Origin: Streptomyces sp. DH24
GTDB taxonomy: Bacteria > Actinomycetota > Actinomycetes > Streptomycetales > Streptomycetaceae
Length of the DNA stretch: 64,000 bases
Direction: 5' to 3'
NCBI RefSeq assembly: GCF_029813775.1
Contig: NZ_JARVKW010000007.1
Span: forward strand, 124,001 to 188,000
Shown: positions 8,760 through 17,071 of the stretch, one piece after another
How the letters are laid out: each line of letters begins with the position of its first letter
Position numbering within the stretch: the first letter of the stretch is position 1
Notes under the pieces: model-generated
Told to the model about the DNA's origin: nothing
Databases searched by the model: none
The model's input: only the letters and a program-made list of their open reading frames with translations
Made by a program: the position numbers and the translations under genes

Positions 8760-8963
8760 TCAGGACTTTTTCGCGGCGTGCCTGCCGGACCGCTCCCGGG
8801 GCCCGGCGGATTCGGCCTCGTCGCCGGGGTACGCCTCGCACTTGGGGTTCTGGCAGGGCCCGGAGACCCATACCGGTACCCATGCGCCCAGCGTCTTGTG
8901 GCGCCGGACGACCTGTTCGACTGCCTGTCCGCAGACCGGACAGACGTTCTTCTTGCTGTCCAT
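8760..8963 (-). CDS. Small zinc-ribbon-like protein, unknown function
   Basis: A 67-residue protein with two cysteine pairs, CPVCG near the N-terminus and CQNPKC in the middle, spaced as in a zinc ribbon, and a basic C-terminal tail ending AAKKS. The function is unknown. It starts at ATG and is separated from the sigma/DGPF operon by about 100 bases. Composition and the paired cysteines argue that it is a real gene and not a shadow. Confidence 0.6.
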   Translation of the reverse strand: MDSKKNVCPVCGQAVEQVVRRHKTLGAWVPVWVSGPCQNPKCEAYPGDEAESAGPRERSGRHAAKKS

Positions 8964-9056
8964 GTCCCAAGGGTAGGCCGAGGGGGCCGCCCGCGCCCCC
9001 CGCCGTGCACCGGCGTTCCGTGCCGTGCCGGTGCCGCGCCCTGGGCCGGCGCGGGG

Positions 9057-9641
9057 TCAGCGTTCCCTGCTGTACGTCCGGACGACGGCGCCGTTGCCGA
9101 AGGTGCGCGTCGACTCCAGCGCGAACCGCGAGAGCGCGAACCCGGAGCCGAACATCGGCATGCCGGTGCCCAGGACGATCGGGTACGTCTTGACGACGAG
9201 CTCGTCGACCTCGTCGATCAGTTCCCCGGCGAGTTTCGAGCCGCCGCACAGGTAGATGTCGAGCGCGCTGTCCTCCGCCTTCAGCTCGCGGACCTTGCCC
9301 ACCACGTCGTCCGCGACGATCTCGACGTTCGGGTCGGGCGACTCGCCCAGGGTGCGGGAGGCGACGTATTCGCGCAGGTGGGCGTAAGGGCTGGTGACGC
9401 CCTCCTTGAGGGCGAGGTCGTAGCTGACGCGGCCCTGGATGACGGTGTCGAACCGCTTATTGGGAAGGTCGTCGACCCCGAGCATCCGGCGGCCCTGGCT
9501 CGGCAGGGTCTCCGGGTACTCCGCCACGAGGAACCGCAGGAACTCCTCGTCGACGTAGGACACCATCGCCGTCGCGTCGCCGTCCGGGCCGCCGATGAAC
9601 CCGTCGACGGAGCAGGCGATGAAGTAGCTGAGCTTTCGCAA
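9057..9641 (-). CDS. RibD/dihydrofolate-reductase-fold NADPH-dependent reductase
   Basis: This 194-residue cytoplasmic protein has the DHFR/RibD C-terminal fold: KLSYFIACSVDGFIGGPDG at the N-terminus, then IYLCGGSKLAGELIDEVDEL and YPIVLGTGMPMFG. Homologues are NADPH-binding reductases of unknown substrate. I chose the TTG at 9641 because GAGG lies just upstream and homology begins there; longer in-frame starts would run through the palindrome and the divergent regulator. The gene is divergent from a TetR gene, and the shared spacer holds a large palindrome. Confidence 0.82.
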   Translation of the reverse strand: MRKLSYFIACSVDGFIGGPDGDATAMVSYVDEEFLRFLVAEYPETLPSQGRRMLGVDDLPNKRFDTVIQGRVSYDLALKEGVTSPYAHLREYVASRTLGESPDPNVEIVADDVVGKVRELKAEDSALDIYLCGGSKLAGELIDEVDELVVKTYPIVLGTGMPMFGSGFALSRFALESTRTFGNGAVVRTYSRER

Positions 9642-9672
9642 ACCGGCCTCGTTCCGTAGGCTGCGTGGCGTG

Positions 9673-9708
9673 AACCACTCCAGTTGTAGTACTTCAACTG
9701 TAGTGGTT
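9673..9708. promoter_or_regulatory. 36-bp near-perfect palindrome, probable TetR operator
   Basis: The two 18-base halves (AACCACT... and ...AGTGGTT) are inverted copies with only two mismatched pairs, centred between 9690 and 9691 on AGT|ACT. It lies between the divergent reductase and TetR genes, 32 bases from the reductase start and about 78 from the regulator start. That position fits autoregulation plus control of the reductase. Binding is inferred. Confidence 0.75.
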
Positions 9709-9785
9709 GCAAGGGTGCGCGCGAAGCTTTCGCGGACGGACAACAAAGTGGGAGAGGAGATTCCAGGTGGGCGAGGAGATTCCGC

Positions 9786-10376
9786 ATGGCCGGTAATCCC
9801 GAGCGGCGCAGGGCCCTGGTCGACGCCGGTATCGAACTGCTGGCCCGCGAAGGGGCGCGCGGGCTCACCTTCCGCGCGGTGGACGCCGAGGCCGGGGTGC
9901 CGGTGGGCACCGCCTCCAACTACTTCGCCGGACGCGACGACCTGCTCCGCCAGATCGACGCCCGGCTGCACGTCCGGCTGGCGCCCGACCCCGAGGCGCT
10001 CACCCGGCGCATGGCGGCGCCCCGGGACCGCTCACTGGTCACCGCGCTCATGCACGATCTGGTGGACCGGGCGACGCGCGACCGCACCGGCTATCTGGCC
10101 CTGCTGGAAATGCGCCTTGAGGCCACCCGGCGCCCCGAACTGCGCGCCTCCTACACCAAGTCGCTCCGCGGCGACCTGGAGGAGGGCATGCGCTTCCACC
10201 GGGAGGCCGGACTGCCCGGCGGCGACGAGACGGTCGCCCTGCTCTACGTCTCCATGCTCGGCCTGATCCTGGAGCACCTGACCCTGCCGGGCGTCCTGGA
10301 AGACGTACTTCCCGGCGTGACCGTGCCGGAAGGGCTGGTGGAGCGGATCGTGGCGACGGTGGTGCCGGAAGACTGA
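9786..10376 (+). CDS. TetR-family transcription regulator
   Basis: A 196-residue TetR repressor. The N-terminal HTH is complete (RRRALVDAGIELLAREGARGLTFRAVDAEAGVPVGTASNYFAGRDDLL), and the C-terminal ligand domain is helical. GAGGAG precedes the ATG. It is divergent from the DHFR-fold reductase and probably binds the 36-bp palindrome in the spacer. The ligand is unknown; neighbours of this type often respond to small lipophilic compounds. Confidence 0.92.
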   Translation: MAGNPERRRALVDAGIELLAREGARGLTFRAVDAEAGVPVGTASNYFAGRDDLLRQIDARLHVRLAPDPEALTRRMAAPRDRSLVTALMHDLVDRATRDRTGYLALLEMRLEATRRPELRASYTKSLRGDLEEGMRFHREAGLPGGDETVALLYVSMLGLILEHLTLPGVLEDVLPGVTVPEGLVERIVATVVPED

Positions 10377-10411
10377 CGTCCGCCGTGCGCGGGCGACTGA
10401 AACGAGGGCCC

Positions 10412-11044
10412 TCAGAGCGGCCGGTGCGGCTGCGGTTCACGCCACATCGGCCACATCAGAGGGCCGTCCGGCAGTCGCAGCGCGGTGCCGATGACCTCGA
10501 AGCCGAGCCGCTCGTACAGGACTTTGCTGCGGGCGCTGCTCGCCTCCAGGTAGGCGGGCAGCCCTTCGCGGTCGCAGCGGTCGAGGACCGAGCCGATGAG
10601 CGCGGTGCCGAGGCCCTCGCCCTGCCGGTCCGGCCTCACGCCGATCATCCACAGGTACTGGTGGGCGCGGCCCGACGGGTGGATGTCCGCCGTGAGCCGC
10701 CCGATCAGCTCGACGCGTTCGTTGTCGGGGTCGACGGCCTCCCGCATCTGCGCGAACTCGTCGTCGTCCTGCTCACCCGTCTGCTCAGGCCCGTCCGCGT
10801 GCTCGCCCTCCGCCGGCACGAACAGCCACAGCGCGCAGGCCGAACCGTCCTCCGTGACATCGATGTGCCCGTCCTCGAACGCCACGTCGGTGAACGCGGC
10901 CATGAGTCGGTGGTGCGTCGCACGGCGGTACTCGGCGCCGGGGAAGACCCAGCTGCTCACCGGATCGCTCTGAAAGGCCTCGTCCAACAACCGGACGACC
11001 CTCTCACGGTCGCCCGGCCCCGCCCTGCGTATCGCCACGCCCAT
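10412..11044 (-). CDS. GNAT-family N-acetyltransferase
   Basis: This 210-residue protein has a GNAT acetyl-CoA-binding core. It starts MGVAIRRAGPGDRERVVRLLDEAF and has the motif A region YLWMIGVRPDRQGEGLGTALIGSVLDRC, with R/Q-x-x-G-x-G/A visible, then LEASSARSKVLYERLGFEVIG. The acceptor is unknown. The ATG at 11044 is preferred over a GTG 24 bases earlier because AAGGGCGGG lies just before it. Confidence 0.9.
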   Translation of the reverse strand: MGVAIRRAGPGDRERVVRLLDEAFQSDPVSSWVFPGAEYRRATHHRLMAAFTDVAFEDGHIDVTEDGSACALWLFVPAEGEHADGPEQTGEQDDDEFAQMREAVDPDNERVELIGRLTADIHPSGRAHQYLWMIGVRPDRQGEGLGTALIGSVLDRCDREGLPAYLEASSARSKVLYERLGFEVIGTALRLPDGPLMWPMWREPQPHRPL

Positions 11045-11232
11045 GTCCCGCCCTTTCGAGTCAACCACCGCCGGTCCTGCGGCGGTTGCAGCCTAGTCGG
11101 TGGAGGGAGGCGGGCCCCGCACCGTGGGGACGTGCGGGACCCGCCGGGCCGGAGCCACCGGTGGCCGTGCGGGGTCAGGAGCCGCACGGCGCCGACGACT
11201 CCGGAGCCGCGATGCGCTGCCTTCCGGCGCCG

Positions 11233-11400
11233 CCCTTCTCTTCGGGCTTCTTCCTTGGGCCTCTTCCTCGGGACCTTCTTCCGGCTCTCTTCCGCCTTCT
11301 CCTCTGCCTTCTCCCTCTGTCTTGCTTCTGTTGCTTTCCTGCCCCCCTCGGGCCCGTCTCCCCCGTTCCGCCCCGGTCTTGTCTCGATCCCCCCTGTCAC
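11233..11400. repeat. Long polypyrimidine tract in a gene-free spacer
   Basis: The spacer from 11045 to 11418 holds no supportable gene. Between about 11233 and 11400 the plus strand is almost entirely C and T, built of CTTCC/TTCTC-like words. Antisense ORFs here are low-complexity Glu/Arg/Gly strings and are rejected. The tract is downstream of the polyprenyl synthase gene and upstream of the GNAT start. Confidence 0.7.
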
Positions 11401-11418
11401 CTGTCTCTCCGCGCACCT

Positions 11419-12528
11419 TCAACTGGTACGGCGGGTCACGAACTCGGCCAGTGAGAGGAGGCCGCCCGCCGATTCCGGGTCCGGCACCGCCCGGGCCAGT
11501 TCCTGCACGGCCCGGCCCATCCGGTCGGCCGCCTGGGCCTGCGCCCAGTCCCGGCCGCCCGCGCGCTCCACGGCCGACGCGAGGGTCTCCACGTCCTCCT
11601 TGTCGCGTGGCGCCGCGTACAGCGCGGCCAGTTCACGGGCCGCCGGGGTGCCGGCGGTGAGCGCGGCGACCACCGGCAGCGACTTCTTGCGGGCCGCCAG
11701 GTCCGCCCCGGCCGGCTTGCCGGTGCGCCGCGGGTCGCCCCAGATGCCGATGACGTCGTCGATCAGCTGGAACGCGAGACCGGCCTGCCGGCCGAACGCG
11801 TCCAGCGCCGCCACGTCCTCGTCGCCCGCCCCCGCGTACAACGCGCCCAGCGCACAGGCGCACCCGAGCAGCGCGCCCGTCTTGGCCTCGGCCATCGCGA
11901 GCACCTCGTCGAGGGCGACCTCCCCGGGCGCCCGGTGCTCCAGCGCCGTGTCCGCCTGCTGGCCCTCGCACAGTTCCACCACGCAGTGCGCGAGCCGGGC
12001 GACGGCGGCCGAGGACGCCGGGTGCGGGTCCTCGGCGATCAGCCGCAGGGCCAGTGCCTGCAGGGCGTCCCCGGTGACGATCGCGTCCGCTTCGCCGAAC
12101 ACGGTCCACGCGGTGGGGCGGTGCCGCCGGGTGGTGTCCCGGTCCATCACGTCGTCGTGCAGCAACGTGAAGTTGTGGATGATCTCCACGGCCACGGCCG
12201 CCCGTACGGCCGCCGCCCGCGCCCCGGGCCCGCCGAGCGCGGCGGCGGCGGTGAGGACGAGCGCGGGGCGTACCGCCTTGCCCGCGTTGCCCTTCACCGG
12301 TCTGCCGTCCGCGTCCTGCCGGCCGAAGTGGTAGAGCGCGACGCGCCCCAGGGCGCCCGGCAGGGTCATGAGGGCGGCCCGCAGTTCGGGGTCGACCATC
12401 GCCCTGGCCCGCTCCAGGAGCACCCCCGCCTCGTGCCCGTCGGCCGGCTCGGGAGCGTTGTCCTCGTGTGCGCCGACGGGGCTCCACCTCTCACGCGCCC
12501 CGACGGGACGCTGCGTCGTCTCCGTCAC
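11419..12528 (-). CDS. Polyprenyl (geranyl/farnesyl-type) diphosphate synthase, probable encapsulin cargo
   Basis: This 369-residue trans-prenyltransferase condenses isopentenyl diphosphate with an allylic diphosphate. The first aspartate-rich motif is DDVMD at residues 125-129. The second is DDVIGIWGD near 257, whose last acidic position of the canonical DDxxD is glycine, common in actinobacterial short-chain synthases. Residues 1-35 are a charged, proline-containing, probably disordered extension, as in cargo enzymes of Family 2 encapsulins. The GTG at 12528 follows GGGGGTGAG. It lies 121 bases downstream of the encapsulin gene, with a hairpin between. Product chain length is not predictable here. 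Confidence 0.9.
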   Translation of the reverse strand: MTETTQRPVGARERWSPVGAHEDNAPEPADGHEAGVLLERARAMVDPELRAALMTLPGALGRVALYHFGRQDADGRPVKGNAGKAVRPALVLTAAAALGGPGARAAAVRAAVAVEIIHNFTLLHDDVMDRDTTRRHRPTAWTVFGEADAIVTGDALQALALRLIAEDPHPASSAAVARLAHCVVELCEGQQADTALEHRAPGEVALDEVLAMAEAKTGALLGCACALGALYAGAGDEDVAALDAFGRQAGLAFQLIDDVIGIWGDPRRTGKPAGADLAARKKSLPVVAALTAGTPAARELAALYAAPRDKEDVETLASAVERAGGRDWAQAQAADRMGRAVQELARAVPDPESAGGLLSLAEFVTRRTS

Positions 12529-12602
12529 CGACTCACCCCCGGGACCCGTTCGCCGGCCGGGCGGACGGCGGCCACCGCTGCCGCGGGGTGAACGCCCCGG
12601 GC

Positions 12603-12630
12603 GTGTGCCCGCCCCGGGGGGCGGGGACAC
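12603..12630. terminator. Hairpin between encapsulin shell and cargo genes
   Basis: A 13-base arm at 12603-12615 pairs with 12618-12630 with one mismatch. The hairpin is very GC-rich with only a 2-base nominal loop. It has no T-run on the minus strand, so it may act as a partial terminator or RNA-stability element instead of a full stop. Confidence 0.5.
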
Positions 12631-12649
12631 GGTGCCGTCTCGGGCAGGG

Positions 12650-14056
12650 TCACTGCCAGCGGCCGATCTCGACGTTCTCCAGGACGCCGAGCGCGTCCGG
12701 CACCAGTACGGCCGCCGAATAGTAGGCCGTGACCAGGTACTTGATGATGGCCTGTTCGTTGATGCCCATGAACCGCACGGACAGGCTGGGCTCGATCTCG
12801 TCCGGCACGCCCGCGGCACGCAGCCCGATGACGCCCTGGTTCTCCTCGCCGGTACGCATCGCGATGATCGAGGACGTCCGGGCCTCGGTGACCGGGATCT
12901 TGTTGCACGGGTAGATCGGGACGCCGCGCCAGGTGGGGATGCGGTTGCCGGCGATGTCGATGGTCTCCGGGACGAGTCCGCGCTTGTTGAGCTCACGGCC
13001 GAACGCGGCGATCGCGCGCGGGTGGGCGAGGAACAGCTTGGTGCCGCGCCGCCTGCTGAGCAGCTCGTCCATGTCGTCCGGGGTCGGCGCCCCGTCGTGC
13101 GGCTGGATGCGCTGGTCGTACTCGCAGTTGTGCAGCAGCCCGAAGTCCGGGTTGTTGACGAGCTCGTGCTCCTGACGCTCCTTCAATGCCTCTACCGTCA
13201 GCCGCAGTTGCTGCTCGGTCTGGTTCATCGGCTGGTTGTAGAGGTCGGCCACGCGCGTGTGCACGCGCAGCACGGTCTGCGCGACGCTCAGTTCGTACTC
13301 CCGAGGGCTGGCCTCGTAGTCGACGAACGTGTGCGGGATGTCCGGCTCGCCGGAGTGGCCGGCGGCGAGGTCGATCTCCTGCTCGCCGTACTTGTTGGTG
13401 CGCTGCTCGGGGATCGAGCGCCGTTCCTCGATGTGCTCGCGCAGGGACTGCGAGCGTTCCGCGACCTGCTCCACGTCCTCCCGGGGCAGGACGAGGACCG
13501 TGCAGGCCGTGACCGCGCGGGCGGTGTACTCCCAGATGGCGTCCGCGTCGAGCAGTGCCTGGTCGCCGAAGTAGGCGCCGTCGGCGAGGACTCCGAGGAC
13601 CGCGTCGTCACCGTACGGCCCCGTGCCGACCTTCTCGACCTTGCCGTGCGCGAGGAGGTACACCTCGTCTGCGCGGCTGCCGAACGAGGCGATCAGCTCG
13701 CCCGGGGCGAACCGCTGCTGCCGGCAGCGCCTGGCCAGTTCCGCCAGCACCTCCGTGTCGTCGTACGACCGCAGTGCGGGCAGTTCGCCCAGTTCCGCGG
13801 GGATGACCTCGACCCGGTCACCCGTCTTCACAAAGGTGAGCCGCCCGTCCCCCAGGGCATAGGTCAGTCGCCGGTTCACTCGGTACGTGCCGCCCTGCAC
13901 GTCCACCCACGGCAGCGTGCGCAGCAGCCAGCGTGAGCTGATCTCCTGCATCTGCGGCACGGACTTGGTCGTGGTGGCCAGGTTCCGCGCTGCCTCTGTC
14001 CCCAGGCTCTGCTGCGGCCTGGTGTCCTCGGTGCGGACCTCTTCGCCTACCGACAT
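12650..14056 (-). CDS. Family 2B encapsulin shell protein with inserted cyclic-nucleotide-binding domain
   Basis: This 468-residue protein is usually annotated as a Crp/Fnr-type regulator, but it has no helix-turn-helix. Its order is an N-terminal arm (1-45), a short HK97-like segment, a cNMP-binding domain at about 98-210 ([46 protein letters not shown]), then a long C-terminal shell domain with [22 protein letters not shown] and [20 protein letters not shown]. This is the EshA/Family 2B encapsulin architecture, which self-assembles into icosahedral compartments. The phosphate-binding cassette lacks the usual PR(A/S) arginine, so cAMP binding is doubtful. The ATG at 14056 follows GGGAGGG. 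The downstream prenyl synthase is the likely cargo. Confidence 0.88.
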   Translation of the reverse strand: MSVGEEVRTEDTRPQQSLGTEAARNLATTTKSVPQMQEISSRWLLRTLPWVDVQGGTYRVNRRLTYALGDGRLTFVKTGDRVEVIPAELGELPALRSYDDTEVLAELARRCRQQRFAPGELIASFGSRADEVYLLAHGKVEKVGTGPYGDDAVLGVLADGAYFGDQALLDADAIWEYTARAVTACTVLVLPREDVEQVAERSQSLREHIEERRSIPEQRTNKYGEQEIDLAAGHSGEPDIPHTFVDYEASPREYELSVAQTVLRVHTRVADLYNQPMNQTEQQLRLTVEALKERQEHELVNNPDFGLLHNCEYDQRIQPHDGAPTPDDMDELLSRRRGTKLFLAHPRAIAAFGRELNKRGLVPETIDIAGNRIPTWRGVPIYPCNKIPVTEARTSSIIAMRTGEENQGVIGLRAAGVPDEIEPSLSVRFMGINEQAIIKYLVTAYYSAAVLVPDALGVLENVEIGRWQ

Positions 14057-14261
14057 AGAGAATTGCCCTCCCGGTCGTGCTCCGGCGCCCAACTGCGCCG
14101 TGCATCGCTGTGCGAGATCGAGCCTTCCATCACGCAGAGCGTTCGTGCTATTACACGAAAGAGCGGGAATGGATCACCGGCCGCTGGGGCAGGCCTGCGG
14201 TTTTCCGCCGACCGGGCGGTCCGCGCCCACCGGCCCCGACGCCGCCCGCCGGGCCCGGCGA

Positions 14262-14326
14262 CAACCCGTCGGAACCTGTCGGCAAACCCATCGGAGCCTG
14301 TTGGCAAACCCGTCGGAGCCTGTCGG
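14262..14326. repeat. Three tandem 22-bp repeats upstream of the encapsulin gene
   Basis: Units at 14262-14282, 14283-14304 and 14305-14326 share the pattern CAAACCCGTCGGAGCCTG plus TCGG, with one to three changes. They lie between the divergent encapsulin and PLP-enzyme genes. The 22-base period is about two helical turns, so one protein face could read all copies. Confidence 0.8.
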
Positions 14327-14455
14327 CAATGCCCCTGAGGGGACCGTCATCGACGTCGGCCGACTGCTGGGCACCGCGTGGGACCTCGCGCAGGCCCGCC
14401 CGGCCCTCGGGTGCCCGCCCCGCGGTCGGCGACCGTTCCGGGGGACAATGACCAC

Positions 14456-15391
14456 ATGCCCGGCCCCGACGGCTCCCACGACCCCGACCCCGCCTCCGCG
14501 CCCGCCCTCACCACCCTGCGCCCCCGGCTGCCCTCGCCGGTGCGGGAGGTCCGGGACGCGCGCTTCGAGCGGCACGGCGTACGGCTACTGCTGAAGCGGG
14601 ACGACCTGATCCACCCGGAGCTGATCGGCAACAAGTGGCGCAAACTGGCGCCGAACCTCGCGGCGGCGGCCGGCCGCACCGTCGTCACCTTCGGCGGCGC
14701 CTACTCCAACCACCTCAGGGCCACGGCCGCAGCCGGACGGCTGCTCGGCCTGCCCACGGTCGGTGTGGTGCGCGGCCACGAACTGGCCGACCGCCCCCTC
14801 AACCCGTCGCTGGCGCGATGCGCGGCCGACGGCATGCGGCTGCACTTCGTCGACCGGTCGACCTACCGCCGCAAGACCGAGCCCGAGGCGCTGGCGGCCG
14901 TGCTGCGCGCGGCGGACGCCGAGGACGCGTACGTGGTCCCCGAGGGCGGCAGCAACCACCTTGCCGTGCGCGGCTGCCGGGACCTCGGCGCGGAACTGGC
15001 CGACCGGTGCGACGTGGCCGCGGTCGCCTGCGGCACCGGCGGCACGCTGGCCGGGCTCGCCGCCGGACTGCCGCCCGGCAGCCGCGCGCTCGGGATACCG
15101 GTCCTCAAGGGCGGTTTCCTGGGCCCCGGCATACAGGCCCTCCAGGAGCGCGCCTTCGGCCGCCGCAGCGGCTCCTGGTCCCTCGACGAGCGCTTCCACT
15201 GCGGCGGTTACGCCCGCACCACCCCCGGACTCGATGCCTTCGCCGACGACTTCGAGCAGCGCCACGGGCTTGCCGTGGAACGTCTCTATGTCGCCAAGTT
15301 GCTGTACGCCCTTGTCGCCCTGGCCGACGAGGGCGCCTTCCCGCGCGGGACCGCGCTGGCGGCCGTGATCACCGGCCGCCCCTTCCCCTGA
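14456..15391 (+). CDS. PLP-dependent 1-aminocyclopropane-1-carboxylate deaminase/D-cysteine desulfhydrase family protein
   Basis: A 311-residue fold-type II PLP enzyme. The lysine that binds PLP is in IGNKWRKLAPN and is followed by FGGAYSNHLRATAAAG, as in ACC deaminase and D-cysteine desulfhydrase. A glycine-rich phosphate loop is seen as ACGTGGTLAG. Which D-amino acid or ACC-like substrate it uses cannot be decided. The ATG lies 10 bases after GGGGGA. It is divergent from the encapsulin operon. Confidence 0.85.
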   Translation: MPGPDGSHDPDPASAPALTTLRPRLPSPVREVRDARFERHGVRLLLKRDDLIHPELIGNKWRKLAPNLAAAAGRTVVTFGGAYSNHLRATAAAGRLLGLPTVGVVRGHELADRPLNPSLARCAADGMRLHFVDRSTYRRKTEPEALAAVLRAADAEDAYVVPEGGSNHLAVRGCRDLGAELADRCDVAAVACGTGGTLAGLAAGLPPGSRALGIPVLKGGFLGPGIQALQERAFGRRSGSWSLDERFHCGGYARTTPGLDAFADDFEQRHGLAVERLYVAKLLYALVALADEGAFPRGTALAAVITGRPFP

Positions 15392-15415
15392 GCGGCCCGT
15401 CGGGCGGGCGGCGTC

Positions 15416-17011
15416 TCACCGCGCCTCCCGGTACGCCGCCGCCTCCTCCAGGTCCAGCCTGCGCAGCAGGGTCCGCAGCATCTCGTCGTCGATGTAGCGG
15501 CCGTCCCGCAGCTTGACGAACACCTCACGCTCGGCGCCGATCATCTCTCCCGCGAGCCGCCGGTAGGTGTCGTCGACGGTCTCGCCGGTGACGGGGTTGA
15601 CCTGGCCGAGGCGTTCCCAGACGGCGTTGCGTCGACGCTCCAGGACCGTGCGCAGCCGGTCGGCAAGCGGCCCCGGCAGGGCGTTGCGCTCGTCGGCGAG
15701 GAGCTCGTCCAGGCGCTGCTCGGCGGCGCGGGAGGCCTGCGCCTGGGCGTTCGCCTCGGCGAGCGTCTCGGCCTGCTGGTCGCGCCCGGGGAACTTCAGC
15801 AGCCGGATCAGCGGAGGCAGCGTCAGCCCTTGGACGACCAGCGTGCCGATGACCGTCGTGAAGGTCAGGAACAGGATGAGGTTGCGCTGCGGGAAGGGCT
15901 CGCCGCCGTGCACGGTGAGCGGGACGGAGAAGGCGATGGCGAGGGACACCACGCCCCGCATTCCGGCCCACGAGGTGACGGCCGGGCCCTTCCAGGTGGG
16001 GTTCTCCTCCCGCTCGCGCACCCGCGCGGACAGCACCCGCGGCAGGAACGTCGCCGGGTACACCCACACGAAGCGCACCGCCACGACCACCAGGAAGACG
16101 GCGACCGCGTACCAGGCGGCGTCGACGCCCTCGTACGCGCCGAGTTCCCTGAGCACCACCGGCAGTTGCAGTCCGATGAGCGCGAACACGCTCGACTCCA
16201 GGACGAAGGCGACCATCTTCCACACCGCCTCCTCCTGGAGCCGGGTGGCGAAGTCGACCTCCCACGCGCGGTGTCCGAGGTGGAGGGCGACGACCACGAC
16301 CGCGAGGACCCCGGAGGCGTGCACCTGCTCGGCCGCCGCGTAGGCGACGAACGGGATCAGCAGGGAGAGCGTGTTCTGGAACAGGGCTTCACGCACGTGC
16401 GTGCGCAGCCAGTGGATCGGCAGCATCAGCACCAGTCCGATGCCGACGCCGCCGATCGCCGCGATCAGGAACTCGGCGATTCCCCCCGCCCAGGTCGCGC
16501 CGGCGCCGACGGCGGCCGCCAGCGCCACCTTGAAGGCGGTGATCGCGGTGGCGTCGTTCAGCAGCGACTCGCCCTGCAGAACCGTCGTGATCCGCGACGG
16601 CAGCCCGACCCGGCGCGCCACCGCGGTCGCCGCGACCGCGTCCGGCGGTGCCACCACCGCGCCGAACACCAGCGCCGCCGGCAGCGGCAGGTCCGGCACG
16701 ATCAGGTACAGGGCCCAGCCGACGGCGAAGGTCGCGAACAGCACGTAGCCCACGGACAGCAGTGCCACCGGCCGGATCTGCGCCCGCAGGTCGAGGTAGG
16801 AGCTGTCGGTGGCCGCCAGGTGCAGCAGCGGGGGCAGCAGCAGTGGCAGCACGATGTGCGGGTCGAGGGTGTAGTCCGGCACCCCGGGCAGATAGCTGAC
16901 CGCCAGGCCGACGGCGACCAGCAGGAGCGGCGCCGGCACCGGGGTGCGCCGGCCGGCCGCGGCGACCGCCGCACTGCCCGCCACCAGCAACAGCAGTGGC
17001 ATCACGTCCAT
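15416..17011 (-). CDS. Na+/H+ antiporter, CPA1 family
   Basis: This 531-residue integral membrane protein exchanges sodium for protons. It begins with hydrophobic helices (MPLLLLVAGSAAVAAA) and contains FGAVVAPPDAVAATAVARRVGLP and GESLLNDATAITAFKVAL, the CPA1 ion-binding region with the conserved ND pair. A cytoplasmic C-terminal region of about 130 residues is charged and helical. The ATG at 17011 follows a GAGGG-rich leader. It converges with the PLP-enzyme gene 24 bases away. Confidence 0.92.
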   Translation of the reverse strand: MDVMPLLLLVAGSAAVAAAGRRTPVPAPLLLVAVGLAVSYLPGVPDYTLDPHIVLPLLLPPLLHLAATDSSYLDLRAQIRPVALLSVGYVLFATFAVGWALYLIVPDLPLPAALVFGAVVAPPDAVAATAVARRVGLPSRITTVLQGESLLNDATAITAFKVALAAAVGAGATWAGGIAEFLIAAIGGVGIGLVLMLPIHWLRTHVREALFQNTLSLLIPFVAYAAAEQVHASGVLAVVVVALHLGHRAWEVDFATRLQEEAVWKMVAFVLESSVFALIGLQLPVVLRELGAYEGVDAAWYAVAVFLVVVAVRFVWVYPATFLPRVLSARVREREENPTWKGPAVTSWAGMRGVVSLAIAFSVPLTVHGGEPFPQRNLILFLTFTTVIGTLVVQGLTLPPLIRLLKFPGRDQQAETLAEANAQAQASRAAEQRLDELLADERNALPGPLADRLRTVLERRRNAVWERLGQVNPVTGETVDDTYRRLAGEMIGAEREVFVKLRDGRYIDDEMLRTLLRRLDLEEAAAYREAR

Positions 17012-17071
17012 CGTCCCGCCCGCCCTCTTTTTCCGCGCGGTCATGCGCACAGCCGTCGTAACCTGGCAATC

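Noticed and set aside
11093..11422. 109-residue Glu/Arg/Gly ORF in the polypyrimidine spacer
   Set aside because: Low-complexity translation of a purine tract; no start signal or motif.
12650..14056. Annotation as a Crp/Fnr transcription regulator
   Set aside because: Only the cNMP-binding domain resembles Crp. There is no helix-turn-helix, and the remaining 350 residues fit the Family 2B encapsulin shell.
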